Origin: Candidatus Poribacteria bacterium
GTDB lineage: Bacteria > Poribacteria > WGA-4E > UBA9662
Direction of reading: 5' to 3'
Assembly: GCA_002709695.1 (NCBI GenBank)
Contig: PAQF01000086.1
Location: 70,516 to 134,515, forward strand
Length of the DNA: 64,000 nucleotides
Below are positions 9,501 through 18,661 of this stretch, one piece after another (position 1 is the stretch's first letter; each line of letters opens with the position of its first letter). A program made the position numbers and the translations under genes. The notes under the pieces are model-generated. The model searched no databases. It was not told where the DNA came from and worked only from the letters and a program-made list of their open reading frames with translations.

Positions 9501-12500
9501 GTCTACTGAAGAACGTCTAATTATGGAAGTTGGCTATGATCTCACGGACGTAATTGAAGAATGGGGTGGATTCTCGTATGGGCTATCATCGTCTGGGTCT
9601 GATTTTTCAGATCGCGAATCCATAGAATTATGGTTCCGTGTGCTGGGAGAAGATGCTATCACGCTACACATTGATATTGGTATGGTGAGTGAAGACTCGG
9701 ATATTGATGTGAGACTAGATAGTGAAGATTTACCCAAGACCCTTGAGGATATAAACGGTGATGGTAAGGTTGATACTCTAGATTTGGACTTAGAAAATCT
9801 ACCAGACTCATACAAATACAGTGCTAATGGATCGCTAGATGTCGGTGAAGATAGAGGGTGGGACTATAATTCCACTCTCCAAAACTTTAGGATTGGTGCA
9901 GATAATAAAGTGCTTGATACGGAAGATTTAAACGGCGATGGCGTCCTTGATACAATTGATTCATATCTTAGTGTATCTATTCCATTGAACAATATTCCAA
10001 CTGAGTGGGTGAAAAAAGAAAACAAAAACGGATGGACTTTTCTTAGTATTCCTTTGACTGAGGCGTTTCCATATGGAGATCGAATTCCTAACCTTGGTTA
10101 TGTACAACATTTACGATTTTGGTTGCAAAAGAACCGCCCGGGTGCCGTTAACGGGGTCTTTGAGTGGTCCACTATTGAAATTGTAGGAAATCAGTGGGAG
10201 CAGGGAATCGTAACCAAAAGTGGTACAGTTGTCCTTGATACTGACGAGAAATTTACAGTAGGAACGAAAGATAACTACAATTTCGATGACTATAGAAAAG
10301 CTCATAGTTTGATTAAAAGTGACAAGCTTTTTAAAAAACTACATCCTTATACTGACATTGCGTTCGGCTTAGATTATTCAGAACAAAAAGAGCAGACATT
10401 AAGCCTAAAATATCGCTTGGAACCAGCATCGTTTGGTATTACCACTAGACAGTTAAGAGGGGTTCAACAGGGAGAAGGTCAAGATTTCTCAAAACACAAT
10501 AAAATTCGGTTCTGGTTGTATGGTGATAAGAGTCACGCGACTTTTGTTATGAGGCTAGCTTCATCAATGCGTACAGGTTATCGTTCTTCCTATTATTATT
10601 CGTCAAATGATCCATTTTCTGATCCAATGGATCAACAGGAAGATGATGTTAATGTATTTGAGAATCTAAAAGATTTTTATGAGTATAGTCGTATCATCGA
10701 TTTTGAAGGGTGGAAGTTAATTGAGATTGATCTATCTGATAACAAAAGAAACGAGTCTCCAGATTTGGTGGATACAAAACCGAATGTTATCAGTCTAAAT
10801 CAACCAAGTGATCCAATCCAACAGGAGCATCAACTGAGTGCGCAATTTGATGCTCCTGTTGCAGAAGAACCAGATGGACATCCTGACGAATTGTTAATTC
10901 GTGGTACTAATAGCTCAAATCTTTCTATCAAGAACATCGGTGGTATTCTGTTGGGTGTCCGGAATGAGAATACGTCAGATATTAGTGGAGAATTGTGGAT
11001 TAATGATATCCATTTGAGTGAACCTTTGGTCAGAGCTGGTTGGGCTCGACGTGGAAATGTGTCCATTGAACTAGGGAACCTGCTTCGTGTGAGAGGAGGT
11101 TTCGCCAATCAAGATAAGGATTTTGAAAGTTCTACCGGAGAAACTGGAAGACAACGACGACAAGATCGTGGTTTTAGTACTACAAACAATGATTTCAACA
11201 TTGATGCCGATCTCAATCTGTTTAGTTGGTTGCCAATCCAATATTCGGTTAAAGAACAGCAATCTGAAACTGAGAGTCGGCGAGGGACGATTAGTTCGTA
11301 TCAGAGCGGGAAGAGTCGGACGGAGAATCGGGATTTCTCAGCACAGTTTAATCTGCGTCCGTTGCCCACACTTGGATTTGCCTATAATTATCAAGATTTT
11401 TGGAATGAACGACAAGGCGATCAGTTAAGTGACTTGTATACAGGTAACATGCGCTATAGTTTGGGACAAAAGTTCAGTTTCGATCTGCAATACCGGCATG
11501 AGGATGTTAAAGTTGATCCATCAACGGCAACAAGTACATCAAGCAGAAGTAATTATGGAGGATACGGTGGATCTTATGGTAGGTATGGGCGAAATCGTGA
11601 CGAAAAAGTAGATAGCGGATCGATCTCCTTCAACTTTCAGCCGTTTGCAAGTTTTGGTCTTAATCCCAGGTATGATGTGCAGCGTGAGCGCGAACGGAGA
11701 GAAAGCACTACTCCGTTTTCGAGCCAAGCGACTTCTATCAATGAAAAAGAAACAGAAGGTAAATCAGAGTTCACGTTGGCGTCTCGTGAGCATCGAGTTT
11801 CCCTTAACCCGCGTTTGAATAAAGATTTTTTTGGCATTCGTCCAACTATTTCCAATCGTGTCAGTTTGCGCGAAAACTGGTTCAACGATACTAAGGATGC
11901 TTCTCTCAATGCGAATATCCGATTGGGACTGAGTCTCCGATTGAGGTCGTGGTTCGGTTGGTTGTTCCGAGAGAAAGTTAGCGAGCTCTCTCCATCTGAG
12001 GTCGACTCAGAAACTCAAAGCTCAGAAATGGAATCTTCGGTGAGAGAGGATAGCTTTGATATAGAAACGGATATTGAAGATAGACGACAGCGTGAAATTG
12101 AACGCTTAGAACGGATGGGCATCGATGCTTCCCAGATTGACCAAGCTGACAGTATGAAAGGTGATTGGATTAGCCGTGACAAAGCGGAAATTTCGCGAAA
12201 GATACAACAGAGAGAAGGCTTTGCTGAGGGGCAGGAAGCAGGGTTGCTTCAGCGTAGCGTGGAAAGTTTAGCATTCAACACCGATATGACTTATAACACT
12301 CAAGACTCGTTACGAAGACTTGCCCCTAATATTACAATATCAGAAATTATTCAGATTGAAGATGAGGACGAGCGGCGTACTCAATCTCGCAAAGGAACAC
12401 GATATAGTTTTCGAACTTCAATAGATCCATGGAAATGGGCTTCCCTTGGTGGAAACGCATCCTACAATAACAATTTTACTAAGTCTAGGAGTACTTCCTC

Positions 12501-13074
12501 TCGATCAAAATCAACCAGCTATGAAGGGGATCTGAAAATATTCAATTCTAAAAACACCTCGAGTCTTCAAATACGATATCGCCATATGATGCGCGATCAA
12601 AGTAATATTAATGCACAAATTGGTGAAAGTTTATCCCACGAACCATCAGTTAGCTGGACTCAAACTTGGAGTGGGGGTACACGTACTGCCTTTGGAGTTC
12701 GAACCACACTGAGAAATCAAGAACGTGCGGGTATACAAAGTTCCTCTTTTATTATTACTCCTAATTTTAGTATTGATTACAAAGTTAGAATTGAAGGTGG
12801 GATTAAAGTTCCTTTTCGTCGTCGTAGAGTTGTATTAGAACATGATCTTGATTTAAGTAATACCTTCTCAACAGTAATGCGGCGTGAAAAGTTTGGTGCC
12901 AACCGAGAAGAAAAATCAGAGCGGTACGAAACAACTTTGCGTACAAGATACAATCTAAGTAAACGTCTAACCTCTAACATAAACCTAGGACTCAGTTACA
13001 ATCAAGACCGTGTTGAAGAAGGTCGAGATTACCTTTCTATTGCCAGTTCTTTTACAGTCAGGGGTGAATTTTGA
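6574..13074 (+). CDS. SprA/Sov-like giant outer-membrane protein with Gly/Tyr repeats
   Basis: 2166 residues. SprA (Sov) is the outer-membrane translocon of the type IX secretion system. Family-like segments are INIRQTLQVGLNGRVGER followed by a VDY segment (about residues 258-280), the GFGDITLNLPNTRF and NRNLFGLEAIAEI strands, a YNINYETGEIEFLVP strand, and a long series of barrel-like strands ending in GEF, with a terminal Phe typical of outer-membrane barrels. Unusual are Gly/Tyr-rich blocks (about 219-245, 288-300, 747-792) and four Ca-loop-like DxNGDG/DxDGDG motifs near 497, 571, 1060 and 1119. The start is uncertain: TTG 6574 or, giving a better signal peptide (charged, then LCLFLMLIWVTYLQA), GTG 6673. 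No other T9SS gene is in the window. Confidence 0.75.
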   Translation: MFISVVFFLTVAVVFPSYFGLQLGFNDVTTQLLVLIRNKLSPHNLCLFLMLIWVTYLQAEIIPNDVSLTQSYADQIKPDKKDQTGLKTDFEDFQFKRKVDPWKPDSPLYDKGKKDKSGHRLQILSSYLDSLRLWRNSPRLIDLKEILERRDEVETKEGGIDLPLNSNLKITGHKSVTVELNKTHYFGQTDVNRFYAGRSLGGGYSSGLDLGLSSSYSDYDSYGGGYGGGYGGGSGGGYGGGGFSMSRYGGAPRASGINIRQTLQVGLNGRVGERTHVEVDYSDSDSGGGFGSGYGGGYGGAKQQKIRVWYEGKTDSILKRVGFGDITLNLPNTRFLNINRNLFGLEAIAEIAGAKITSFASRSKGISDTRRFRGESRRAGYGRGQQIADANYVKERFYFIQLDNDEMLHDLYLPIARGSEQIYIDDGVASNNQGGQRTVQGYFNLQYPGQDYNINYETGEIEFLVPISASYKIVVAYKYLGDGGGTVGNSESVFIDDNGDGSIDEEGEEIGYVTIKDKSLRGTESRRVYNLGNRNINPRDFQVTIWRQGSGESFTIGQADVPYIQIFGLDQDGDGAVDPEFIDFDRGVLTFPTFRPFMIEDPESPFFQYRDQLSNAEIYLENPRSADQIYTIQADYAYQSDSYNVGLFVIPNSETVRLNGRKLQRDVDYMMIYEVGTLRFFRQLDEYDEIEVKFERSPFGGALQQTVMGLWLEYNYEPKAKPEEQKKSGRFDRLMGNSSSGSSRSGSSFGGRSLGRSGFGGGGFGGGYGGGFGGGYGGGFGGGYGGGFGSLGGRSRRGLYGGSSTYFNPVFKKGFNFSTGYILNTGQKPLQIPSPNEAPSRLQAFNINTSLGHSFNVAWLINPIPLIQVENFPFSVDFSGEAAFSHNNPNSVGVALIDSMEGAREASSVPTFKHNWRPASVPSISSNELKVILPIPTSENRAIFRILPKDDEDSKAIGNYMRNQYIPASIINPLARSTEERLIMEVGYDLTDVIEEWGGFSYGLSSSGSDFSDRESIELWFRVLGEDAITLHIDIGMVSEDSDIDVRLDSEDLPKTLEDINGDGKVDTLDLDLENLPDSYKYSANGSLDVGEDRGWDYNSTLQNFRIGADNKVLDTEDLNGDGVLDTIDSYLSVSIPLNNIPTEWVKKENKNGWTFLSIPLTEAFPYGDRIPNLGYVQHLRFWLQKNRPGAVNGVFEWSTIEIVGNQWEQGIVTKSGTVVLDTDEKFTVGTKDNYNFDDYRKAHSLIKSDKLFKKLHPYTDIAFGLDYSEQKEQTLSLKYRLEPASFGITTRQLRGVQQGEGQDFSKHNKIRFWLYGDKSHATFVMRLASSMRTGYRSSYYYSSNDPFSDPMDQQEDDVNVFENLKDFYEYSRIIDFEGWKLIEIDLSDNKRNESPDLVDTKPNVISLNQPSDPIQQEHQLSAQFDAPVAEEPDGHPDELLIRGTNSSNLSIKNIGGILLGVRNENTSDISGELWINDIHLSEPLVRAGWARRGNVSIELGNLLRVRGGFANQDKDFESSTGETGRQRRQDRGFSTTNNDFNIDADLNLFSWLPIQYSVKEQQSETESRRGTISSYQSGKSRTENRDFSAQFNLRPLPTLGFAYNYQDFWNERQGDQLSDLYTGNMRYSLGQKFSFDLQYRHEDVKVDPSTATSTSSRSNYGGYGGSYGRYGRNRDEKVDSGSISFNFQPFASFGLNPRYDVQRERERRESTTPFSSQATSINEKETEGKSEFTLASREHRVSLNPRLNKDFFGIRPTISNRVSLRENWFNDTKDASLNANIRLGLSLRLRSWFGWLFREKVSELSPSEVDSETQSSEMESSVREDSFDIETDIEDRRQREIERLERMGIDASQIDQADSMKGDWISRDKAEISRKIQQREGFAEGQEAGLLQRSVESLAFNTDMTYNTQDSLRRLAPNITISEIIQIEDEDERRTQSRKGTRYSFRTSIDPWKWASLGGNASYNNNFTKSRSTSSRSKSTSYEGDLKIFNSKNTSSLQIRYRHMMRDQSNINAQIGESLSHEPSVSWTQTWSGGTRTAFGVRTTLRNQERAGIQSSSFIITPNFSIDYKVRIEGGIKVPFRRRRVVLEHDLDLSNTFSTVMRREKFGANREEKSERYETTLRTRYNLSKRLTSNINLGLSYNQDRVEEGRDYLSIASSFTVRGEF
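7240..7287 (+). repeat. 12-bp tandem repeat, about four copies (GGGY coding)
   Basis: Four consecutive copies of a unit close to GGAGGTGGTTAC, the third with TCT at its end, coding Gly-Gly-Gly-Tyr inside the SprA-like protein. In-frame, so copy-number change would alter length without breaking the gene. Confidence 0.8.
8857..8940 (+). repeat. 24-bp tandem repeat, 3.5 copies (GGFGGGYG coding)
   Basis: Three exact copies of a 24-base unit (8857-8880, 8881-8904, 8905-8928) and a half copy. They encode a Gly/Phe/Tyr octapeptide in the second glycine-rich block of the SprA-like protein. The identity of the copies at DNA level points to recent expansion. Confidence 0.9.
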
Positions 13075-13087
13075 GGAGTCTCAAAAT
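13068..13087. terminator. Hairpin between converging genes, possible weak terminator
   Basis: A perfect 8-bp stem (ATTTTGAG / CTCAAAAT) with a GAGT loop spans the stop codon of the SprA-like gene and ends just before the stop of the converging dehydrogenase. No T-tract follows on either strand, so termination is uncertain. Confidence 0.3.
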
Positions 13088-13089
13088 GA

Positions 13090-14184
13090 TTAATCTTCAA
13101 CCTCCCATTCCTTAAGACCCACGGGTAATGGAATTGGTCGTTCTACGTTGCTTTCAATTCTGATGTGTTGAGCTGTTTGAGAGGATTTATCAAAGGCCAA
13201 CATCGCTTCTAAAACATGGTAAGCAAGATCACCGCTAACTCGGTGTGGCCGATCATTTCTAATCGCGCGTACCATGTCAATCAAACCAATTATGCGGGCA
13301 TTTTGAGGGAACTCAAGTGGTATTTCAGCCCAATCCCCTCTCGCCTGAGCTACTTGCACTGAACCTCCAAAACCATTAGGGTCAGGGACTTTAATCGATC
13401 CATCCGTACCATAAAGTTCAATGCAGGGTAATCCATGACTCCACATGTCAAAACTCATGATCATAGTGATGATGGTTCCGTTAACAAATTCCAGTATACC
13501 TGTCAAATGCGTTGTTGTGTTAACGGGAATTCTAAGTCCATAAGCTTTTTCACTGGTGGCAATTCGTTCTTCAAAAGCTTTTGTCGTCACTGCAGCCACA
13601 CGTTTTATTGGTCCTAAGATGTTTACCAACGCTGTGATGTAGTATGGTCCCATGTCCATCATTGGTCCACCTCCAATATCATAATAAAATGCTGGGTTTG
13701 AGTGCCAATTTTCGTGACCATGACCGCACATAAAGGCGGATCCTGCGATTGGTTGACCAATTACATTAGAGTCTACCTGTTTTCGTGCGGTTTGGATTCC
13801 TGCTCCTAGAAAAGTGTCTGGGGCACAACCGATACGCAAATTTTGTCTCGCCGCAGTTTCCTTCAATTTGTGCCCACTATCAATATCGACAGCAAATGGT
13901 TTTTCACTGTAAGTGTGTTTATTTGCAGCGAGTGCCTTCAATCCAATTTCGGCATGGGCTTTCGGAATAGTTAAATTAACAACAAGTTCTATTTCCGAAT
14001 CAGCCAGAAGCTGATCAACACTTGTAGCATGACAATCAAACCTATCTGCTTGCTTATTGGCAGCATCCATGTTGATATCAGCACAGGCTTTAATCTCAAG
14101 AACGTCAGTCTTCCTAGCACCTTCAAAATAAGCCCCGCTAATGTTCCCACATCCGATGATACCCAATTTCATTTTATCTAACAT
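13090..14184 (-). CDS. Gfo/Idh/MocA family NAD(P)-dependent oxidoreductase
   Basis: 364 residues, full length for the family. The N-terminal Rossmann fold begins LGIIGCGNISGAYF; the EKPFAVDI segment supplies the conserved Lys-Pro of the active site. A C-terminal alpha/beta domain follows, with the GGGPMMDMGPYY motif containing the catalytic-region Asp. Substrates in this family are sugars, inositols and related polyols; this one cannot be specified. AAAGGA lies a few bases upstream of ATG 14184. Another member of the family follows upstream at 14545-15591 on the same strand. Confidence 0.88.
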   Translation of the reverse strand: MLDKMKLGIIGCGNISGAYFEGARKTDVLEIKACADINMDAANKQADRFDCHATSVDQLLADSEIELVVNLTIPKAHAEIGLKALAANKHTYSEKPFAVDIDSGHKLKETAARQNLRIGCAPDTFLGAGIQTARKQVDSNVIGQPIAGSAFMCGHGHENWHSNPAFYYDIGGGPMMDMGPYYITALVNILGPIKRVAAVTTKAFEERIATSEKAYGLRIPVNTTTHLTGILEFVNGTIITMIMSFDMWSHGLPCIELYGTDGSIKVPDPNGFGGSVQVAQARGDWAEIPLEFPQNARIIGLIDMVRAIRNDRPHRVSGDLAYHVLEAMLAFDKSSQTAQHIRIESNVERPIPLPVGLKEWEVED

Positions 14185-14544
14185 CGAATTTCCTTTCTGT
14201 GTGCTTTAATTGTTCAGTAATTTCTAGTAATCGAAAGCTTTAATATTTCTAACTGAGAGGAAGCCGATAGGAGCAGAAAAAAACTTTGTTTGGCTAATCC
14301 ATCTGTTATTCATAGCATTCATTGAAAATTCTATTTTTACCTTTTGTGAGTGTTGTGAAGTCGATTGCAAAGCTATTTTGGTTTTGATGATAGATACTTC
14401 AAATACCTAAAGTGGTGATTGACGGACATTCCTGCTGTTGGAGCTGACCGTTATTTGTACCGAAATTCAATTATTGGCAATGACTGAATCCCACTGGAGG
14501 TTTTCTAAATCAATAGGCTTGTCACAATATTCACTCCTATCATT
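14185..14544. other. Intergenic region, 360 bases, nothing recognised
   Basis: AT-rich gap between two minus-strand dehydrogenase genes. I see no convincing ORF, RNA gene or strong hairpin. It is long enough to hold a separate promoter for the downstream dehydrogenase. Confidence 0.5.
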
Positions 14545-15591
14545 TTACGAAAAATCTGGCGTATCTACTTTGACCTCATGTCCCAGATTGGTTGATTGAT
14601 AAATAGCATCAAAGATCAGATTGGTATAAAGAAAGGTGTCAGCGGGTATTGGTGATGCTAACTTGTTTTCGATGGCATTGACAAATTGTTTAATCTCGTA
14701 ACTGATATCGATGGAACCTTCTGGCAGATCTTCTGGTGTGAACTCAGTAAGATCGTTATATCCCCCGTGCATAAGACGTAATTTCGGATCGGAAAACGGA
14801 TATATCTCAGCGCTACCATGATTGCCTGCGATTCTTATCTGCCATTGTTCTCTAAAATTAATAGCCCATGAGTGTGCAAAAAAGAGTGTCATTCCTTCTT
14901 CAAAACGAATTAGTGCTGTACCAAAATCTTCTACGTTAAATTGTTCTGGATCCCACTCTCCGTCTGCAAAGTGGCCGAATATGTTCGCAGAAGATCCGGT
15001 GACGGCAACAGGTTTCGGGTGATTCATTAAATACAATGCGGTATCAAGCGTGTAGACACCATTGTCCATGAAAGCTCCTCCTCCAGCTGTTTCTTTGCGA
15101 ATGAAGCTTTGCCCCGGAATCCCGCGATGTTGCCAGCCAATGGCCTCTGCATAATATATATCTCCGAGTTTACTGTTTTCAATAAAAGCTTTGGTGGCTA
15201 GGACCTCAGGCATAAAACGCCATTTCATTCCAACCATCAGAATTCTATTATTTTTTCTGCTAGCTTTTGCCATTTGAATGCCTTCTGCTGCTGTAGCCGC
15301 CATTGGTTTTTCAACTAAGACGTGTTTGCCTGCGTTGAGAGCGTCAATACTCGGTTGAGCATGGGCTTTGGTATAGGTACAAACACTGATAGCACCGATT
15401 TGGTCCAACTTCAGCATCTCTTGATAATCAGAAAACGCATGTTTAACTCCCCATTGATTAGCTACAGATTTAGCTCGGTCGTAATCGATATCTGCCACCG
15501 CTAAAATTTCTGCACGGTCAGGTAATTGTATATAGCCATCTGCGTGTGCATGTGAGATGCCCCCTGTACCGATAATACCAATACCTATCAT
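14545..15591 (-). CDS. Gfo/Idh/MocA family oxidoreductase
   Basis: 348 residues. Starts with the Rossmann motif IGIIGTGGISHAHADGY; VEKPMAAT carries the conserved Lys-Pro, and GGGAFMDNGVYTLD is the second-domain signature. Clearly different in sequence from its neighbour at 13090-14184. Probably oxidises a sugar or sugar-alcohol derivative with NAD(P); the precise substrate is not readable. AAGGAA is placed correctly before ATG 15591. Confidence 0.88.
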   Translation of the reverse strand: MIGIGIIGTGGISHAHADGYIQLPDRAEILAVADIDYDRAKSVANQWGVKHAFSDYQEMLKLDQIGAISVCTYTKAHAQPSIDALNAGKHVLVEKPMAATAAEGIQMAKASRKNNRILMVGMKWRFMPEVLATKAFIENSKLGDIYYAEAIGWQHRGIPGQSFIRKETAGGGAFMDNGVYTLDTALYLMNHPKPVAVTGSSANIFGHFADGEWDPEQFNVEDFGTALIRFEEGMTLFFAHSWAINFREQWQIRIAGNHGSAEIYPFSDPKLRLMHGGYNDLTEFTPEDLPEGSIDISYEIKQFVNAIENKLASPIPADTFLYTNLIFDAIYQSTNLGHEVKVDTPDFS

Positions 15592-15682
15592 GATTTTTCC
15601 TTTTTGCTAATAGTGTTTTTCCCACTTACTGTGGATTTTGGAGCATAGCATAAACAGTGTTCAGTGTTTCGAAAATGGTGTT

Positions 15683-16318
15683 CTAGTCAAGCTTAGTAAT
15701 ATTATTATCGGCAATTTTCCATAAGTAGAGAGTAGCGAGTGATCTAAATGGTCTCCATTTTTCTGCAATTTTGAGCATCTCGTCTGATGCTGGTAGATCA
15801 TTAAGATGGCACAAAATGTGCAAACCTTTTCTTATTCCTAGATCACCTGTAGGGAAAACATCAGGTCTTTTCAAGGAGAAAATGAGAAACATGTCCACAG
15901 TCCATTGACCTATGCCCCTAACAGTTTTCAAAACTAGGCTGATTTCTTCATCACTCATATGTGCGAATTTGCTCCACTTAATTTCGTCACTGCTCCATTT
16001 GTAGGATAGTCCTTGAATGTAGGTCGCTTTGCGCTCAGACAATCCAATGCTTTTCAAGGTTTGTAGAGGGGTTTGATAAACGTGTTGGGGATCGATAATA
16101 TTGTCGAGAGGGTATAAGTTCCTGAATCGTTGATAAATGGTATTGGCAACCTTACCGCTTAGTTGCTGATAAATGATTGATTTTACTAAAGACTCGTAAT
16201 AGTCAGAATCATCATCAAGACTAATTGTACCAAAATGATCAATTAGCCGTTTCATATCCGGATCAATTTCAGACAGATATTGGATTCCTGCCTTAATATC
16301 CATTGCCGTGGATTCCAA
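15683..16318 (-). CDS. DNA-3-methyladenine glycosylase II-like (AlkA/HhH-GPD)
   Basis: Predicted base-excision repair glycosylase removing alkylated purines. 211 residues, typical of the short AlkA-like form that lacks the N-terminal domain of E. coli AlkA. Key elements: SIIYQQLSGKVA in the N-terminal helices, the helix-hairpin-helix VRGIGQWTVDMFLIF, then FPTGDLGIRKG with the catalytic Asp. Start ambiguous between ATG 16318 and ATG 16303; neither has a strong ribosome-binding site. Confidence 0.88.
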   Translation of the reverse strand: MESTAMDIKAGIQYLSEIDPDMKRLIDHFGTISLDDDSDYYESLVKSIIYQQLSGKVANTIYQRFRNLYPLDNIIDPQHVYQTPLQTLKSIGLSERKATYIQGLSYKWSSDEIKWSKFAHMSDEEISLVLKTVRGIGQWTVDMFLIFSLKRPDVFPTGDLGIRKGLHILCHLNDLPASDEMLKIAEKWRPFRSLATLYLWKIADNNITKLD

Positions 16319-16434
16319 ATTTGTAGTTGTCTTGTATTATAATCATAGAATTTTTCTTTCCTGCCTACATTCTACAATATGAATTGAAATGGAACCAAAT
16401 TATATTCTCGTTTTGCTTCTAATGAAAATCAATT

Positions 16435-17856
16435 ATGCTAAAATGCAAGGTCGAGCTGATAATGCCAGTACAATTTAACGGGAAAAGTTTTCTGAGTTTT
16501 TTACCTACTAAACTGATGCAAAAAGCTAATCGAGATTTGACTAAGGGGAAAATTACAAAAAACCTGATTTGTTTGGCAATCCCAATTCTTATGACTTACA
16601 TTTTGCAGGATGCCTTTGAAGTTGTTGACATGATTTTTATCGGACGGTTAGGGGCACCGGAATTGGCTGCTGTGGCGATGAGTGGTAACATTCTTCGTTT
16701 GGTTGCTGTTGCAGGCCTTGGAATTTCAACAGGGGCTACAGTGTTGGTTTCTCAATCGATTGGTGCTAAGAAACAAGCAGAGGGAGAAAACATCGCCTTG
16801 CAATCATTGTTGCTTTCTGTCTTTTTTTCCGCGGGCATTTGTGGGATTGGTTACCCTTTGTCAGCATTTTCTCTGAGAATATTAGGAGCAGAACCAGAGA
16901 TTTTGCAATTGGGTGTGCCTTACATGCAGATTGCCTTTATCGGTTTGATTATAAGGTTTCTATCAATGACCCTGAATTCCATATATCGAGGAGCTGGCGA
17001 TGCAGTTACACCAATGTTAGTACTCATTTTTGCGACATTTCTGAACATTGTACTTGATTGGTTGCTAATATTTGGCAAGTTGGGTTTTCCTGAACTTGGA
17101 ATTGTAGGATCAGCTTATGCTACCTTAATTGGCCGAAGTACTAGTGTGTTGATCATGTTGTATCTTTGTTTTAGGGGCAAGGGTGCTATCTCTTTAAAAC
17201 ATGTGGATTGGTGTGTCAATTTTCCGGAAATGGGAAAAGTCCTTAAGCTAGGGGTTTTCAGTGCTATGCAGGGGTTTTGGCGGCATTTTTCTCGTCTTGG
17301 TTTTTTGCGGGTAGTTGCCAGTTATGGTACCAGTGCAGTGGCCGCGTATGCTGTTTGTATGCGCCTTCGTGTAATAGTGATGAATCCTGGGTTCGCAATT
17401 GCGGGTGCTGTTTCACCTATGGTTGGACAGAACTTAGGCGCTTGTCTCGTTGATCGAGCAAGAAAATCAGCCCAAGTTGGTAACTGGTTGGCTGTCTTTG
17501 TTATGATTGGTATTGGAGTTCTTTTTCTATTTTTCCCTGGATTCTTTGTCAGTATGTTTACTCAAGACCCATCGGTTATTCGGATAGCGGAAGTCTATCT
17601 ACGCTACTTGTCCCCAACTTTTGGGTTTATTGCCGTGTCTTTAGTATTAGGCCGAGCAATGACAGGGTCTGGTGATACTCTTTCCCCAATGGTCATAACA
17701 TTAGTTTCGCAATGTGGTATTGGTTTAGTGTTGGTTATTTTATTATCTTATACCATCAATATGATTGGGATATGGATTGGAATTGCGCTGTCAAATGTTG
17801 TACAAGGGTTGTTGATGTGGATTAGATACAGATACTCTGATTGGGAAACAAAATAG
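16435..17856 (+). CDS. MATE family multidrug/cation antiporter
   Basis: A membrane exporter of about 12 helices, up to 473 residues. The N-terminal helix region (NLICLAIPILMTYILQDAFEVVDMIFIGRLG) and the repeat of the same pattern in the second half (FSAMQGFWRHFSRLGF) are MATE signatures. The start is uncertain: ATG 16435, 16462 and 16516 are in frame, and the family usually begins close to the RDLTKGKI segment just after 16516. Substrate unknown. Confidence 0.88.
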   Translation: MLKCKVELIMPVQFNGKSFLSFLPTKLMQKANRDLTKGKITKNLICLAIPILMTYILQDAFEVVDMIFIGRLGAPELAAVAMSGNILRLVAVAGLGISTGATVLVSQSIGAKKQAEGENIALQSLLLSVFFSAGICGIGYPLSAFSLRILGAEPEILQLGVPYMQIAFIGLIIRFLSMTLNSIYRGAGDAVTPMLVLIFATFLNIVLDWLLIFGKLGFPELGIVGSAYATLIGRSTSVLIMLYLCFRGKGAISLKHVDWCVNFPEMGKVLKLGVFSAMQGFWRHFSRLGFLRVVASYGTSAVAAYAVCMRLRVIVMNPGFAIAGAVSPMVGQNLGACLVDRARKSAQVGNWLAVFVMIGIGVLFLFFPGFFVSMFTQDPSVIRIAEVYLRYLSPTFGFIAVSLVLGRAMTGSGDTLSPMVITLVSQCGIGLVLVILLSYTINMIGIWIGIALSNVVQGLLMWIRYRYSDWETK

Positions 17857-18032
17857 AGTAGTAATGAAATTATATTTTGCAAAAAATAGCAGAAACGAGA
17901 GTTAATCAGGTGTTTCCACAGAAAATAATTTGATCTCCTGTTAGATGGGTGTGTTTTGTTGAAAATATTGGCAATCGTTGTTGTCTGATGTGACTAAATA
18001 AGATTTTAGGTGAATTTATATGTTGTTGAGAG

Positions 18033-18647
18033 TTAAGTCGTTTTTGCATCTATGAATTTTTTGGCCAATTGATAATCCTCGGATGTATTGAGGTTAAGGA
18101 AAGCATGTCCAGTGGGGTCAAGTGGTTGCCATACTTTTGGAGGGATTTGATGTACTTTCAGTTGTTTGAAGAGTTGGAAAAGGCTTAACTTCCCTTGAGA
18201 AATAGCATACTTGATAATTGGCAGACATGACTGATTATAGATTGCACAGAGGGGTTCCAACCCATAATTGGATCTAGGAACCACAACATCGGAACCATTC
18301 ATAACCGTCGTCATTTTTTGTAAAATTCTTAGGTTCAAAAATGGCAGATCACAAGCTGTAACTAAGACATGACTATGTTCTGTCAATGACAGCGCTGTTA
18401 AAATCGCACCCATTGGCCCAAGCCCACGTTGCAAATCTCTAACAACTGTAACTTGAAATTCTTCATATAAGTTAGGGTGATTTGTAACAATTAACAAATC
18501 ACTGGTTATTTTACGCAGAATTGTAATTGTACTTGATATTATCGGTTCTCCATTAAGTAGTAAAAATGCTTTGTTGGTGCCCATACGTTGGCTTTTTCCA
18601 CCTGCTAGTATGGCAGCTGTGATCTTTTGGCTATTTCCCATTGTCAT
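18033..18647 (-). CDS. mobA: Molybdenum cofactor guanylyltransferase (MobA)
   Basis: Transfers GMP to molybdopterin to form the bis-MGD cofactor. 204 residues. The nucleotide-binding signature LAGGKSQRMGTNK is near the N-terminus, VTACDLPFL supplies the metal-binding Asp, and LEPLCAIY is the family PLxAxY-type segment. No other molybdopterin gene is in the window. It lies downstream of a small membrane gene (15 bases away) and the bifunctional nuclease, probably as one transcript. ATG 18647 or ATG 18641 could start it. Confidence 0.88.
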   Translation of the reverse strand: MTMGNSQKITAAILAGGKSQRMGTNKAFLLLNGEPIISSTITILRKITSDLLIVTNHPNLYEEFQVTVVRDLQRGLGPMGAILTALSLTEHSHVLVTACDLPFLNLRILQKMTTVMNGSDVVVPRSNYGLEPLCAIYNQSCLPIIKYAISQGKLSLFQLFKQLKVHQIPPKVWQPLDPTGHAFLNLNTSEDYQLAKKFIDAKTT

Positions 18648-18661
18648 TACGGGGTTCGGTG

